From NCBI GenBank assembly GCA_020444175.1, contig JAHLLM010000014.1, forward strand, positions 45,745 to 109,744: DNA of 64,000 nucleotides, read 5' to 3'. Positions 20,628-28,057 of the stretch are shown piece after piece (the stretch's first letter is position 1; each line of letters begins with the position of its first letter). The notes below the pieces were generated by a model. It worked only from the letters and a program-made list of their open reading frames with translations. It did no database searches and was not told the origin of the DNA. This DNA comes from Desulfobulbaceae bacterium (lineage in GTDB: Bacteria; Desulfobacterota; Desulfobulbia; Desulfobulbales; SURF-16). A program made the translations under genes and the position numbers.

Positions 20628-21086
20628 CTATAAACTACTTTCTATAAGCCTTTCGTTCATGCGTTCAATATTGCGGGACATTTTCTTAAATGAACTGCGG
20701 ATAATCGCCTGTTCCTCATCACTTACTCCCCGGAACAGCTCATCGGAAAACAACTCAAAAACGACATATACCTTGTCGAGCATCTCCGCGCCGGCGTCGG
20801 TAAGAAAGACAAGCAGTGCCCGACGGTCCATTGGGTTATCCTGCCGCGAAACCAGGCCCTTGCCCTCCAAGCGGTCAAGAATTCGGGTTATATTTGTCGG
20901 CGTTTTATTGGCAAGCTCACCTATCCGGCGCTGCGCGAGCCCTTCCTCGCAGCTCATTGTTTTCAAAACCTGGAGTTGCTCAAGGGTAAGATCAAATGGT
21001 TTCAACTTTTTTTCGGCAAGATTACGCATCTCAAGAGCCGTGAGGTAAATAACCCGGCCCAGTGCGTCATCGGAACACTTGTTCAT
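20628..21086 (-). CDS. MarR-family transcriptional regulator
   Basis: With the ATG at 21086-21084, preceded by GGAG 7 nt upstream, the product has 152 residues, typical for MarR. The winged helix-turn-helix is in LTLEQLQVLKTMSCEEG...RRIGELANKTPTNITRILDRLEGKGLVSR, with the wing DNPMDRRALLVFLT. A longer frame beginning upstream has no ribosome site and would run across the operator. It is the first gene of an operon with adaptor, pump and channel, and the palindrome at 21105-21116 is placed to mediate autorepression. The ligand is probably a pump substrate; this is inferred from the family. Confidence 0.92.
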   Translation of the reverse strand: MNKCSDDALGRVIYLTALEMRNLAEKKLKPFDLTLEQLQVLKTMSCEEGLAQRRIGELANKTPTNITRILDRLEGKGLVSRQDNPMDRRALLVFLTDAGAEMLDKVYVVFELFSDELFRGVSDEEQAIIRSSFKKMSRNIERMNERLIESSL

Positions 21087-21104
21087 TATATAACTCCTAT
21101 ATTG

Positions 21105-21116
21105 TTGTCTAGACAA
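21105..21116. promoter_or_regulatory. Palindromic operator TTGTCTAGACAA of the MarR/RND operon
   Basis: A perfect 12-bp palindrome sits 19 bases before the marR ATG. Flanking bases extend the dyad (ATTGTTGTCTAGACAATAAT) with one mismatch. Size, symmetry and position are typical of a MarR dimer site. Confidence 0.7.
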
Positions 21117-21184
21117 TAATATACAAGTCACCTTTTATGTCAATATAAAAAAGAGCCCCAATGGACGGAATGCAAAAAAAGATG

Positions 21185-21367
21185 TGATTACCACTGAAAC
21201 TCAGCCAGTCTTGCAGCAGGTACTGTAATGCATTAATAATTCAAAAAATACTGTCTACACAAAAGTCATTCCCGCGAAAGCGGGAATCCAGAGTAGCTGG
21301 CTAGTCCGCCTAGATTCCCGCTTTCGCGGGAATGACGTATAAAAAGGCTGAAAATGAGTGGTAATCA
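21185..21367. repeat. 183-bp MITE-like element, copy 1
   Basis: The element has perfect 11-bp terminal inverted repeats, TGATTACCACT and AGTGGTAATCA. Inside is a long inner dyad based on GTCATTCCCGCGAAAGCGGG and its complement. The same 183 bases occur in reverse orientation at 39749-40039, where a second element is inserted. No coding capacity is visible. Clear target duplications were not found. Confidence 0.85.
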
Positions 21368-21614
21368 AAAAAAAATGAAGAGTCATTCACGTCTAAATAT
21401 TCAATTTTTTGTACCTAACAATTCCTGTTTTCCGGAGTTGAGACGTTTGCCTTATCGCCACTCACAAACCTTAGAACCTTTAACTATTTGAAATATTACA
21501 GCTTCCCGTTTTCCCTCATCCACAGGAACAGAATTTGCAATTTATACAATAGATGCAATATGTTATCTCGGCTTACAGTACTGCCTAAATGAAGAGTATG
21601 AAAAGGAGAAAAAA

Positions 21615-24539
21615 ATGATGAGAAGAAGAGATTTGCTCCTGGTTTGCCTGATACTGCTTGTGGGATTTACGAGCCAGGCCCGGGCGGATTACACCTATTC
21701 CTACCAGATGATCGACTATCCCGGGGCAGAGCAGACCTGGGCAGGCGGCATCAATAATGCCGACCAGATCGTCGGCATGTACAGGGACGCAGACGGCCTC
21801 CACGGCTTTTTCCATGACGGCCTGCAGACCTTTACCTCCTTTGATTATCCCGTGAACGCCGATGACACTTGGGCAGAAGACATCAACAACGCGGGCGTGA
21901 TCGCTGGCTATTACGAGGATCTCTGGGAAAAAAAACACGGCTATATCTACGACGGCAGTTCCTTTACGCAAATCGATTACCCGGATGAACCCCACACCAT
22001 CACCTATGTAAAGGGCATCAACGACGCAGACGTGGTCGTCGGTCATTATTTCACCGGAGAAAACGGCAGCTATACAGACATCTACGGTTTTTACTATGAC
22101 GGCAGCACCTACACCCAGGTCCATGTCCCCGGAGCCCAGTACACCTATCTTCACGGTCTCAATAATTTAGGAAAGATGGTGGGCTACTATCAGATCCCCG
22201 GATCCAGGAGAGGTTTTATTTACGACCAGGGCACCGGGACCTTTACGGATATCGTCTATCCAGGGGCCACATACACCTACGCAAACGATATCAACGATGC
22301 CGGCTATGTTGTCGGTATCTGCTATATGTCATACAGATGGCACACCTTTCTCTACGACGGCACGACCTACACTCTGGCGGATTACCCGGACGAACTGGAC
22401 ACCTGGGGAAATGGAATCAATGAGGCAGGCCGCATGGTGGGCTATTACTACTCTGCAACAACCTATGACTGGCGCGGCTATGTCAGCTGCCCCTCCGCCT
22501 CCAATCCCGACCAGGCCGATACGGATGGCGACGGCCTGTCAGACACCTGCGACAACTGCCCGACTGTAGCAAATTTAGACCAGACCGACAGTGACATAGA
22601 CGGGGCTGGCGATGTCTGCGACAACTGCCTGGGGCTGTTTAATCCGGAACAGTTGGATCTCGATGGAGATAACGTCGGGGCGCTTTGCGACAACTGCCTT
22701 GACCATGCCAACGGGACACAGCTTGACAGCGATGGCGACGGGCCGGGGGATGCCTGCGATAATTGTCCGGCCCTTGCAAATCCTGATCAGACGGACACAG
22801 ATGGTGACGATGTGGGCAATGACTGCGACAACTGCCCACATGTAGCCAACAACGACCAGGCCGACGGCGACGGGGACGACGCCGGCGATGCCTGTGATAA
22901 CTGTTTGGGGCTTGCCAATCCCGGCCAGGAGGATTTTGATTCCGACGGCGTGGGTAACGACTGTGACTGCGCCGACGGTTTCTTTGGGCCAAATGAGGAC
23001 GGAGCAGACTGCGGCGGCAGTTGCCCGGATGCCTGTCCCTCAGGTTGTGTGCCCATCATACTGCGCGGGGATACGGGGCATAAAATCGATATCGTCCTCA
23101 TCCCCAGCGACGAGTATGTCTCTGTTGGCGGGCCCACCCTGGGTTTAACCGCTCACACTCTTATCGGCGGGGTATGGACACCTGTACCGATACCCGCCCA
23201 GTGGCGGGATGATACGGTCAGCCTGATCCAAAACAGCTATTATGCCAATGACCTTATCAGCGCCTGGGGGAACATCGGCAAGTTTAATTTCTGGTATCTG
23301 CGGAAATTTGCCGAGTTCAGCCCGGCCAATGGCGCACCTGATTGCCCTGAATGCTGCGACAGATCCGCCCCGTCGGGATGGCGGGACGACTGCCCCCAGG
23401 CACAACAGGCCGCCATTGTCCATATCGCTGCCTGCCGTGATTTCAGCCGCAACAATGTCTTCTCGGCCGAGAATACCTCTGTGGGGACATTCCTCCATGA
23501 ATCCGGCCACGGGGTCTTTGATGTGGCGGATGAGTATGATGATCCCAATTGCACCACCCATTACTTCCGTTCCGATCCCTACCCCAATATCTTTCGCACC
23601 GAATACGGTTGCAGGCAGAACACCGCTTATCCGGATGACGACTGTTATAAATTTACCGACTGCCAGGCAGGCTGGTGGAAAGGGCAACCGGAAATGACTA
23701 TCATGAACTCCTGTGAAGGCATGACAAGCCCAGGGTATCCGGATATCGTCTGCGGTTGGGCCTGGGATGCGGAACCGCAGGTCCAGCACATCCTGGATCA
23801 GTATGTTGAGCCGGGGCTGGATACAAAAGAGGCTGACGGGGCGGATACTGAGGAGGATACGAGAAAATCCCTGGTGGCAGACCTGCACTATAACGGCACA
23901 GCAGTCACCGTAAACAACATCAGCATGGTCTTCGGCGATTCACCAGAACGCTTTATTCTGCCTGACGGCCTCAGGCTTGAAGCCTTGAGTTCCGACACCA
24001 CGCTGATCAACGAATTTCAAATACGAGATCCCAGATACGTGCACTTCGATTTTCCTCAAGGTGCCCAGACGCTGCCTGAGGCAGACTTTACTGTAGTCTT
24101 TCCATTCATGGATGACATTAAAACACTCAAGGTCTTTGATGTGACCACAGCTGCTGAACTTGGCTCCATGGATCTGGCCCCGGCGGTCAACACCTTCTGC
24201 GCCGATCATCTTGATGATCCTGATTGCATTGCCTATGATACAGACGTGGACGGCGACGGAGTGCTTGATGCGGACGACAACTGTCTCTTTGTCCCCAATC
24301 AGGGCCAGGAGGACTCAAACCAGGACGGCATCGGCGATGCCTGCACCTGCGAAGCCGACATAAATGGCAATGGAGAGGTAAACGGAGGGGATATCCTTAT
24401 CATGGCTCAAAATTACGGACGAACCGACTGCTCCCAGACCCCATGCCCTGCCGATCTGCGAGGTGACGGGGATGTTGACGGAATCGATGTACAGATTTTA
24501 ATTTCCGAAATCGGTAAAACCGGCTGCCAGCACGAGTAA
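21615..24539 (+). CDS. Secreted M64-like zinc metalloprotease with HAF and thrombospondin type 3 repeats
   Basis: A 974-residue exported protein with signal peptide ending SQARA. Residues about 30-290 are six or seven HAF-type repeats of about 40 residues (DYPGA...INNADQIVGMY...GFFHDG). About 295-450 are calcium-binding thrombospondin type 3 repeats (DTDGDGLSDTCDNCP). The catalytic region contains H628-E-S-G-H632-GVFDVADEY, the HExGH...DEY pattern of peptidase M64, within a cysteine-rich domain. The C-terminus has a further type 3 unit and paired dockerin-like calcium loops (ADINGNGEVNGGDILIMAQNY and DLRGDGDVDGIDVQILISE). It is monocistronic with a GGAG ribosome site. The target protein is unknown. 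Confidence 0.8.
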   Translation: MMRRRDLLLVCLILLVGFTSQARADYTYSYQMIDYPGAEQTWAGGINNADQIVGMYRDADGLHGFFHDGLQTFTSFDYPVNADDTWAEDINNAGVIAGYYEDLWEKKHGYIYDGSSFTQIDYPDEPHTITYVKGINDADVVVGHYFTGENGSYTDIYGFYYDGSTYTQVHVPGAQYTYLHGLNNLGKMVGYYQIPGSRRGFIYDQGTGTFTDIVYPGATYTYANDINDAGYVVGICYMSYRWHTFLYDGTTYTLADYPDELDTWGNGINEAGRMVGYYYSATTYDWRGYVSCPSASNPDQADTDGDGLSDTCDNCPTVANLDQTDSDIDGAGDVCDNCLGLFNPEQLDLDGDNVGALCDNCLDHANGTQLDSDGDGPGDACDNCPALANPDQTDTDGDDVGNDCDNCPHVANNDQADGDGDDAGDACDNCLGLANPGQEDFDSDGVGNDCDCADGFFGPNEDGADCGGSCPDACPSGCVPIILRGDTGHKIDIVLIPSDEYVSVGGPTLGLTAHTLIGGVWTPVPIPAQWRDDTVSLIQNSYYANDLISAWGNIGKFNFWYLRKFAEFSPANGAPDCPECCDRSAPSGWRDDCPQAQQAAIVHIAACRDFSRNNVFSAENTSVGTFLHESGHGVFDVADEYDDPNCTTHYFRSDPYPNIFRTEYGCRQNTAYPDDDCYKFTDCQAGWWKGQPEMTIMNSCEGMTSPGYPDIVCGWAWDAEPQVQHILDQYVEPGLDTKEADGADTEEDTRKSLVADLHYNGTAVTVNNISMVFGDSPERFILPDGLRLEALSSDTTLINEFQIRDPRYVHFDFPQGAQTLPEADFTVVFPFMDDIKTLKVFDVTTAAELGSMDLAPAVNTFCADHLDDPDCIAYDTDVDGDGVLDADDNCLFVPNQGQEDSNQDGIGDACTCEADINGNGEVNGGDILIMAQNYGRTDCSQTPCPADLRGDGDVDGIDVQILISEIGKTGCQHE

Positions 24540-24683
24540 ATACCTTCCATTCACCCCCGGTTTATCGGCAGTTTCAGGGGGGAGAATCATTTCCTGTGCT
24601 TTTACTCATACGTGGTAAAAACACAGGATTTTTTTGCCCTTTGCCATCCTTACATAACATCCTCATTCTGCAATTTTCCTTAC

Positions 24684-24806
24684 AAATTATTGCCTTAAAG
24701 AGAATAGTGTTTGTGACTATATTTGGAAATATCTTGACTGGCAATTAAATATGGTGTTCCTCGAATTGAGGATAGATTGACACGGGTCAAGCAAAGACGC
24801 GACCCC
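24684..24806. repeat. Dispersed repeat, copy 1, overlapping the end of the integrase remnant
   Basis: Two blocks recur near 32015-32119: AATTATTGCC.TAAAGAGAATAGTG...TTTGGAAATATCTT and GTCAAGCAAAGAC..GACCC. Copy 1 ends in the last codons of the integrase remnant, so its arrival probably truncated that gene. The middle parts of the two copies differ. Confidence 0.55.
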
Positions 24807-25101
24807 TTTTCGGACTTTTCACCGCCCACGGTTCTTCGATCAGAAGAAACAGCTGCTGAAGGGCATCGACAATCTGCCGGAATTGCCAGTCTTGAATTCT
24901 GTCTAGTCCTTCAATCTCCTTCAGGTAATTGGTAATATCATCACCATCGTGTTCTGCCAGTTTTTTACCATGGTGAGCCTGTATATACTGTCCGGCCCGG
25001 ATGACATACCAGCGGGCCACAGCCTGTTTAACTCCTTTCTTCCCAAGAAGATTCAGATAGTTATCCCAAAAACGTTCTACCGATTTCGATTTTCTTGTAC
25101 T
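24787..25101 (-). pseudogene. Integron integrase (intI) remnant, N-terminal domain only
   Basis: The open frame from 25101 gives KSKSVERFWDNYLNLLGKKG, then VARWYVIRAGQYIQAHHGKK, LAEHDGDDITNYLKE and DWQFRQIVDALQQLFLLIEEPWA, the N-terminal SAM-like region of integron integrases with the typical DWQFRQ motif. It ends abruptly with VFA-stop, encoded by a dispersed repeat. The catalytic domain with the tyrosine-recombinase R...HxxR...Y residues is missing. No ATG lies upstream; GTG at 25020 is the only start and is internal to the domain. It is read away from the cassette array, the classical intI orientation. It must be inactive. Confidence 0.75.
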
Positions 25102-25176
25102 TTACGCAGACATCTGTTAAAGTCTCACTGTAAGTTAGGAAACACCATAAGGGAAACAAGTAATATTTTTTATAGA

Positions 25177-25243
25177 TAGACAGAAACATTAATTATAACA
25201 CTAGGCAGAATCTGTCTAGTGTTATAATTAATGTTTCTGTCTA
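25177..25243. repeat. 67-base perfect hairpin beside the attI-like core
   Basis: Two perfect 28-bp arms (25177-25204 and 25216-25243) flank an 11-nt loop. The arms run TAGACAGAAACATTAATTAT to AACACTAG and its complement. TATAAT occurs on each strand, one in each arm, so outward -10 elements towards both intI and the cassettes are possible, but good -35 boxes are not seen. It lies 7 bases before the first core site. Confidence 0.8.
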
Positions 25244-25250
25244 ATACACT

Positions 25251-25257
25251 GTTAGCC
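25251..25257 (+). other. attI-like core site, left end of the cassette array
   Basis: GTTAGCC fits the GTTRRRY core consensus. It is the first core after the intI remnant. Bases after its G (TTAGCCC) are complementary to the R'' box GGGCTAA of the attC at 26106-26194, as expected for the 5' end of an integrated cassette. Confidence 0.65.
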
Positions 25258-25265
25258 CAAAAAAA

Positions 25266-26084
25266 ATGAAAATCTTTGCACATGGCAATAAGAACAAACA
25301 GTATGCGCATGGGCTTGTTGCGCCGTCGAATGCTGATTCGGTCGAAGCACCAGTTATTCAGTATGGCGGTGGAATGACCGCAATTCATTTTTTGACGGAC
25401 GATGAGCGATGGGGGCGCATAACTTTTGAAGGACTAGATTCGATCAAAGTCTCTCGCGGAGAATATGAACCATTCCCTCCAGCACCCGGCGAAGAAAAGT
25501 CCTTTTATTGGGTTACGACCATTTCAAACTCATTGTGGCTTCGCGAGCGTTACGAGTACGAAAAAAGATATTACAGAAACTCCTACAATTTCGGCGGAGA
25601 CGTCGATGAGATGCTCAGAGAATATTCTCATTACGTATTTAATTTCCATGATGAGTTTGTAGAGGTAATAGCTGCAGGTATCTGGTTTGAATCATCGGAC
25701 ACTATGCTTGGCTCTCGTGAACCTGAGCCGGATCACCCTTTGTGTGGACTGGAATATCTTGGCACCACTGAAACCTTTGAGGGGTCGGGCATCACCTGTC
25801 ACGTTCGTCGAAACCCGCTTCCTGAAGCCGAGCTTGAGAAGAGGGCTCACCTTTGTTCGCAGACAATTCTGGAAATTGGCGCAGAACTTGATGGAAGCAT
25901 CGGCACCAGTTGGTCGCTAACTCGCCGTGTTCATCGTGGCGTTGGCAAGACCTACTTGAGGAGCTACTTCGGAAATCCTATTGAGGTATTCGAACATATT
26001 CCGAAACTTGAAGAGATCCGACCACATATCGATAAGTGGCTTGCGGAAGTTCACCAGCGACGCAAGGACATGGGCAAGGCATGA
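25266..26084 (+). CDS. Cassette 1 protein of unknown function
   Basis: A 272-residue soluble protein with no signal peptide or membrane helix and no family I recognise. It opens MKIFAHGNKNKQYAHGLVAP and has a long acidic and aromatic middle (RYEYEKRYYRNSYNFGGDVD, FNFHDEFVEVIAAGIWFES). The ATG is only 8 bases past the core site and has no Shine-Dalgarno sequence, so translation may be leaderless or depend on attI-side sequences, as reported for some first cassettes. It fills cassette 1 (25252-26188). Confidence 0.75.
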   Translation: MKIFAHGNKNKQYAHGLVAPSNADSVEAPVIQYGGGMTAIHFLTDDERWGRITFEGLDSIKVSRGEYEPFPPAPGEEKSFYWVTTISNSLWLRERYEYEKRYYRNSYNFGGDVDEMLREYSHYVFNFHDEFVEVIAAGIWFESSDTMLGSREPEPDHPLCGLEYLGTTETFEGSGITCHVRRNPLPEAELEKRAHLCSQTILEIGAELDGSIGTSWSLTRRVHRGVGKTYLRSYFGNPIEVFEHIPKLEEIRPHIDKWLAEVHQRRKDMGKA

Positions 26085-26105
26085 CAATGCCAAACAAAAA
26101 ATCAG

Positions 26106-26194
26106 GGCTAACAATCACGTTCAGTGGACGCGGTAAACGCACCGGCGCTGACGCGGCAAGGCTTTAGGCGCGCCACTGACGTAAAACGTTAGCC
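26106..26194. other. attC recombination site of cassette 1
   Basis: R'' GGCTAAC (26106-26112) pairs with R' GTTAGCC (26188-26194). L'' GTTCAGTGGACGCG pairs with L' CGCGCCACTGAC except for unpaired bases in L'', the extrahelical-base pattern that orients attC folding. Total 89 bases with a variable centre. Confidence 0.85.
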
Positions 26195-26222
26195 AGTAGA
26201 AAATATCTGGTAAGGGTAGGGA

Positions 26223-26807
26223 ATGAAACGCTTTTTAACAGGGATCGCAGGGATTGCTTTATTTATTGGAATAATCATTCTGTATAATTTTTCCTTTTGG
26301 TTATTTGAAGGCAGCCCAACTGTTCCTCGACTCGAAGGAACTTGGTGGGGTGGGTATTACGAAACACAAATTTTAGGCAAGCAATGGTGTGTTGCTCGGT
26401 TTGTGAAAAAAGAATCTGGCCAAATCCAAATGGCATTAATTTCTTCATTTGGTCCACCTGATGTTTTTAAGGTCGAAAGAAGAAGCACAGATAAAAACTT
26501 TGCCCATCTTTTATTTACCGGCTCAGATAAAATGCAAATCAAAGCTAAACAATTATATTTTGGAAAAAAATACATTATTCAACGACTGATGGCTGGCAGA
26601 TTTAAGGATTTTTGGAAAGAGAATGAAGACATTTCCATAAGAGGTAATTTTATCACCTTTTCTCCGCCTAATGAATTCGCCATAGAACCATTATCTGAAA
26701 CTGATCTAAGTTCCTTTTGGAAAACATATGTTCGTCCAGAAGAATCGAGCGTTACACCAGAGGAGTTACTCCTAAACATTGGTTTTTTACGCGCTCATTT
26801 GAAATAA
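26223..26807 (+). CDS. Cassette 2 membrane-anchored protein of unknown function
   Basis: A 194-residue protein with one N-terminal hydrophobic segment (LTGIAGIALFIGIIILYNFSF, about residues 5-25) that would anchor it in the inner membrane with the rest outside, or serve as an uncleaved signal. The remainder is mixed beta-rich sequence with several aromatics (LEGTWWGGYYETQILGKQWC). No family is recognised. The ribosome site AGGGTAGGGA ends next to the ATG. It is the first of two genes in cassette 2 (26189-27269). Confidence 0.72.
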   Translation: MKRFLTGIAGIALFIGIIILYNFSFWLFEGSPTVPRLEGTWWGGYYETQILGKQWCVARFVKKESGQIQMALISSFGPPDVFKVERRSTDKNFAHLLFTGSDKMQIKAKQLYFGKKYIIQRLMAGRFKDFWKENEDISIRGNFITFSPPNEFAIEPLSETDLSSFWKTYVRPEESSVTPEELLLNIGFLRAHLK

Positions 26808-26849
26808 ATGAACATTGGTTATAGGTGCAGACGCAAAAAGGGGATGTAG

Positions 26850-27209
26850 ATGCCAGAATTTATGCCACTGTCTTTGGTTATTACATATATTGCATTCTTC
26901 GGTTTTCTGAATACACATCAACGACACTCAGCTAGATTTGAGGGCGCCAGCCAAACATACCATTTAGCACTTAACATATCACTTATTCTTGGGGTTTTAG
27001 TGGGGCTCAGTCTGATGATCTATTATGGCTACTTAACGGTCTGGTATTGGCCTATTGTATTATTTTTACTCGGAAGCCTTATCGGCGGCTTATTATTTGG
27101 TTTGCTCGACGTAACGATAGGGTTGCTTATTATGAGCTTGTTGAGTTTTGCTGGTTGGCCAATTTCTGCATATGTAATGTATCGTATAGTCAGCAACTTA
27201 GGTGGCTAA
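26850..27209 (+). CDS. Cassette 2 small integral membrane protein
   Basis: A 119-residue very hydrophobic protein with about four predicted helices: LSLVITYIAFFGFL, ISLILGVLVGLSLMIYYGYL, WPIVLFLLGSLIGGLLFGLL and TIGLLIMSLLSFAGWPISAY. GGGGATGTAG before the ATG gives a ribosome site. Its TAA stop is supplied by the R'' box of the attC at 27204-27275, so the gene is trimmed exactly to the cassette end. Function unknown. The preceding gene in the same cassette is also membrane-associated, so the two may work together. Confidence 0.68.
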   Translation: MPEFMPLSLVITYIAFFGFLNTHQRHSARFEGASQTYHLALNISLILGVLVGLSLMIYYGYLTVWYWPIVLFLLGSLIGGLLFGLLDVTIGLLIMSLLSFAGWPISAYVMYRIVSNLGG

Positions 27210-27275
27210 CAAGGGCATTGAGATGGATTTTGAAAAGCTGGCGCTTTTCAAAACCACTCATGCCCGGCGTTGTGT
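27204..27275. other. attC recombination site of cassette 2
   Basis: R'' GGCTAAC (27204-27210) is complementary to the start of cassette 2 (GTTAGCC at 26188). L'' GGGCATTGAGATGG matches L' CCACTCATGCCC with two unpaired bases. The centre is a neat hairpin, TTTTGAAAAGC...GCTTTTCAAAA. R' is GTTGTGT (27269-27275). 72 bases. Confidence 0.85.
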
Positions 27276-27345
27276 GCCCGAAAAAATAACAATCAAATAT
27301 ATAAAAAAAACCTATGATCCACGGCATTAAATAAAAGAAAACATC

Positions 27346-27804
27346 ATGACTTTCTTCGGTATTACATTCAGCAGTTCCGACATGTATCTCTTTGGAGTGA
27401 CCGGAATTCTGTTTATGTCCGTTATCACCGCCATAATTTACAGAAAAAACTCCATCGCCATCAGAAAAAGAGAGGAACGAGACAAAATAATTAATGAAAT
27501 TATTTCCCCGTTTAATGACACTATTCTCAACATCGAACATGGTGAACACAACTTTGTCATGATAATAAATTCTTTCTTCACTGCCCAAAATGAGTCCATT
27601 TCCAGAGCCAAGGCTATTTCCACAGAGAAAAACAAAAAGAAAATAGAAGAAGCATGGCAGAAATATGTATTTTTTTGTGAGAACAATGGGAAAGGAGAAT
27701 TGTACACTAGATTCGGCACCTTCCCTGAAGAGTTTGACCGAGAAAAAAAAGAAGTTATTAAAAGTCATATTTCAAAACTCACTAAAATAATAGAAAAAAT
27801 TTAG
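27346..27804 (+). CDS. Cassette 3 protein, one membrane helix and a charged helical tail
   Basis: A 152-residue protein. A single N-terminal hydrophobic helix (MYLFGVTGILFMSVITAIIY, about residues 13-32) is followed by a strongly charged, helical, lysine- and glutamate-rich cytoplasmic part (RKREERDKIINEIISPF, STEKNKKKIEEAWQKYVFF). The stop codon abuts the R'' box of the following attC. No family is recognised. The layout resembles small membrane-tethered coiled-coil proteins common in chromosomal cassettes. Its AT-rich codon use differs from the core genes nearby, consistent with acquisition. Confidence 0.7.
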   Translation: MTFFGITFSSSDMYLFGVTGILFMSVITAIIYRKNSIAIRKREERDKIINEIISPFNDTILNIEHGEHNFVMIINSFFTAQNESISRAKAISTEKNKKKIEEAWQKYVFFCENNGKGELYTRFGTFPEEFDREKKEVIKSHISKLTKIIEKI

Positions 27805-27805
27805 C

Positions 27806-27926
27806 ACACAACCATCGGCTGCACGCTGACCCGCGAAACCGCTCAGTCTTTCGCGCAGCTCATATTAATTTAATACTAGCCACATAATTGCCACGCCACG
27901 GCGGGCAGGTGAGCCGGACGTTCGGC
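27806..27926. other. attC recombination site of cassette 3
   Basis: R'' ACACAAC (27806-27812) is complementary to the first bases of cassette 3 (GTTGTGT at 27269). L'' GGCTGCACGCTGACC matches L' GGCAGGTGAGCC with single unpaired bases at three places. R' is GTTCGGC (27920-27926), which departs from GTTRRRY at the first R. 121 bases with a long centre. Confidence 0.78.
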
Positions 27927-28057
27927 AGATACCTGCAATGAGTGCCAACAAATGAATTGCGTTTTTTTTTTGTAATTCATTTGAATGGAAAAATATCTCG
28001 ACAAAACTAGGCCTAGGCCAAGGTGTAAAGGAGGAATAGTCAAGCGGAGGTTTGATT

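Noticed and set aside
21270..21350. CRISPR-like repeats around ATTCCCGCGAAAGCGGGAAT
   Set aside because: Only two inverted copies with one short spacer, inside an element with terminal repeats; no array and no cas genes.
21585..22154. 189-codon minus-strand frame opposite the protease gene
   Set aside because: Composition mirrors the HAF repeats on the other strand; no ribosome site; it is a shadow of the real gene.
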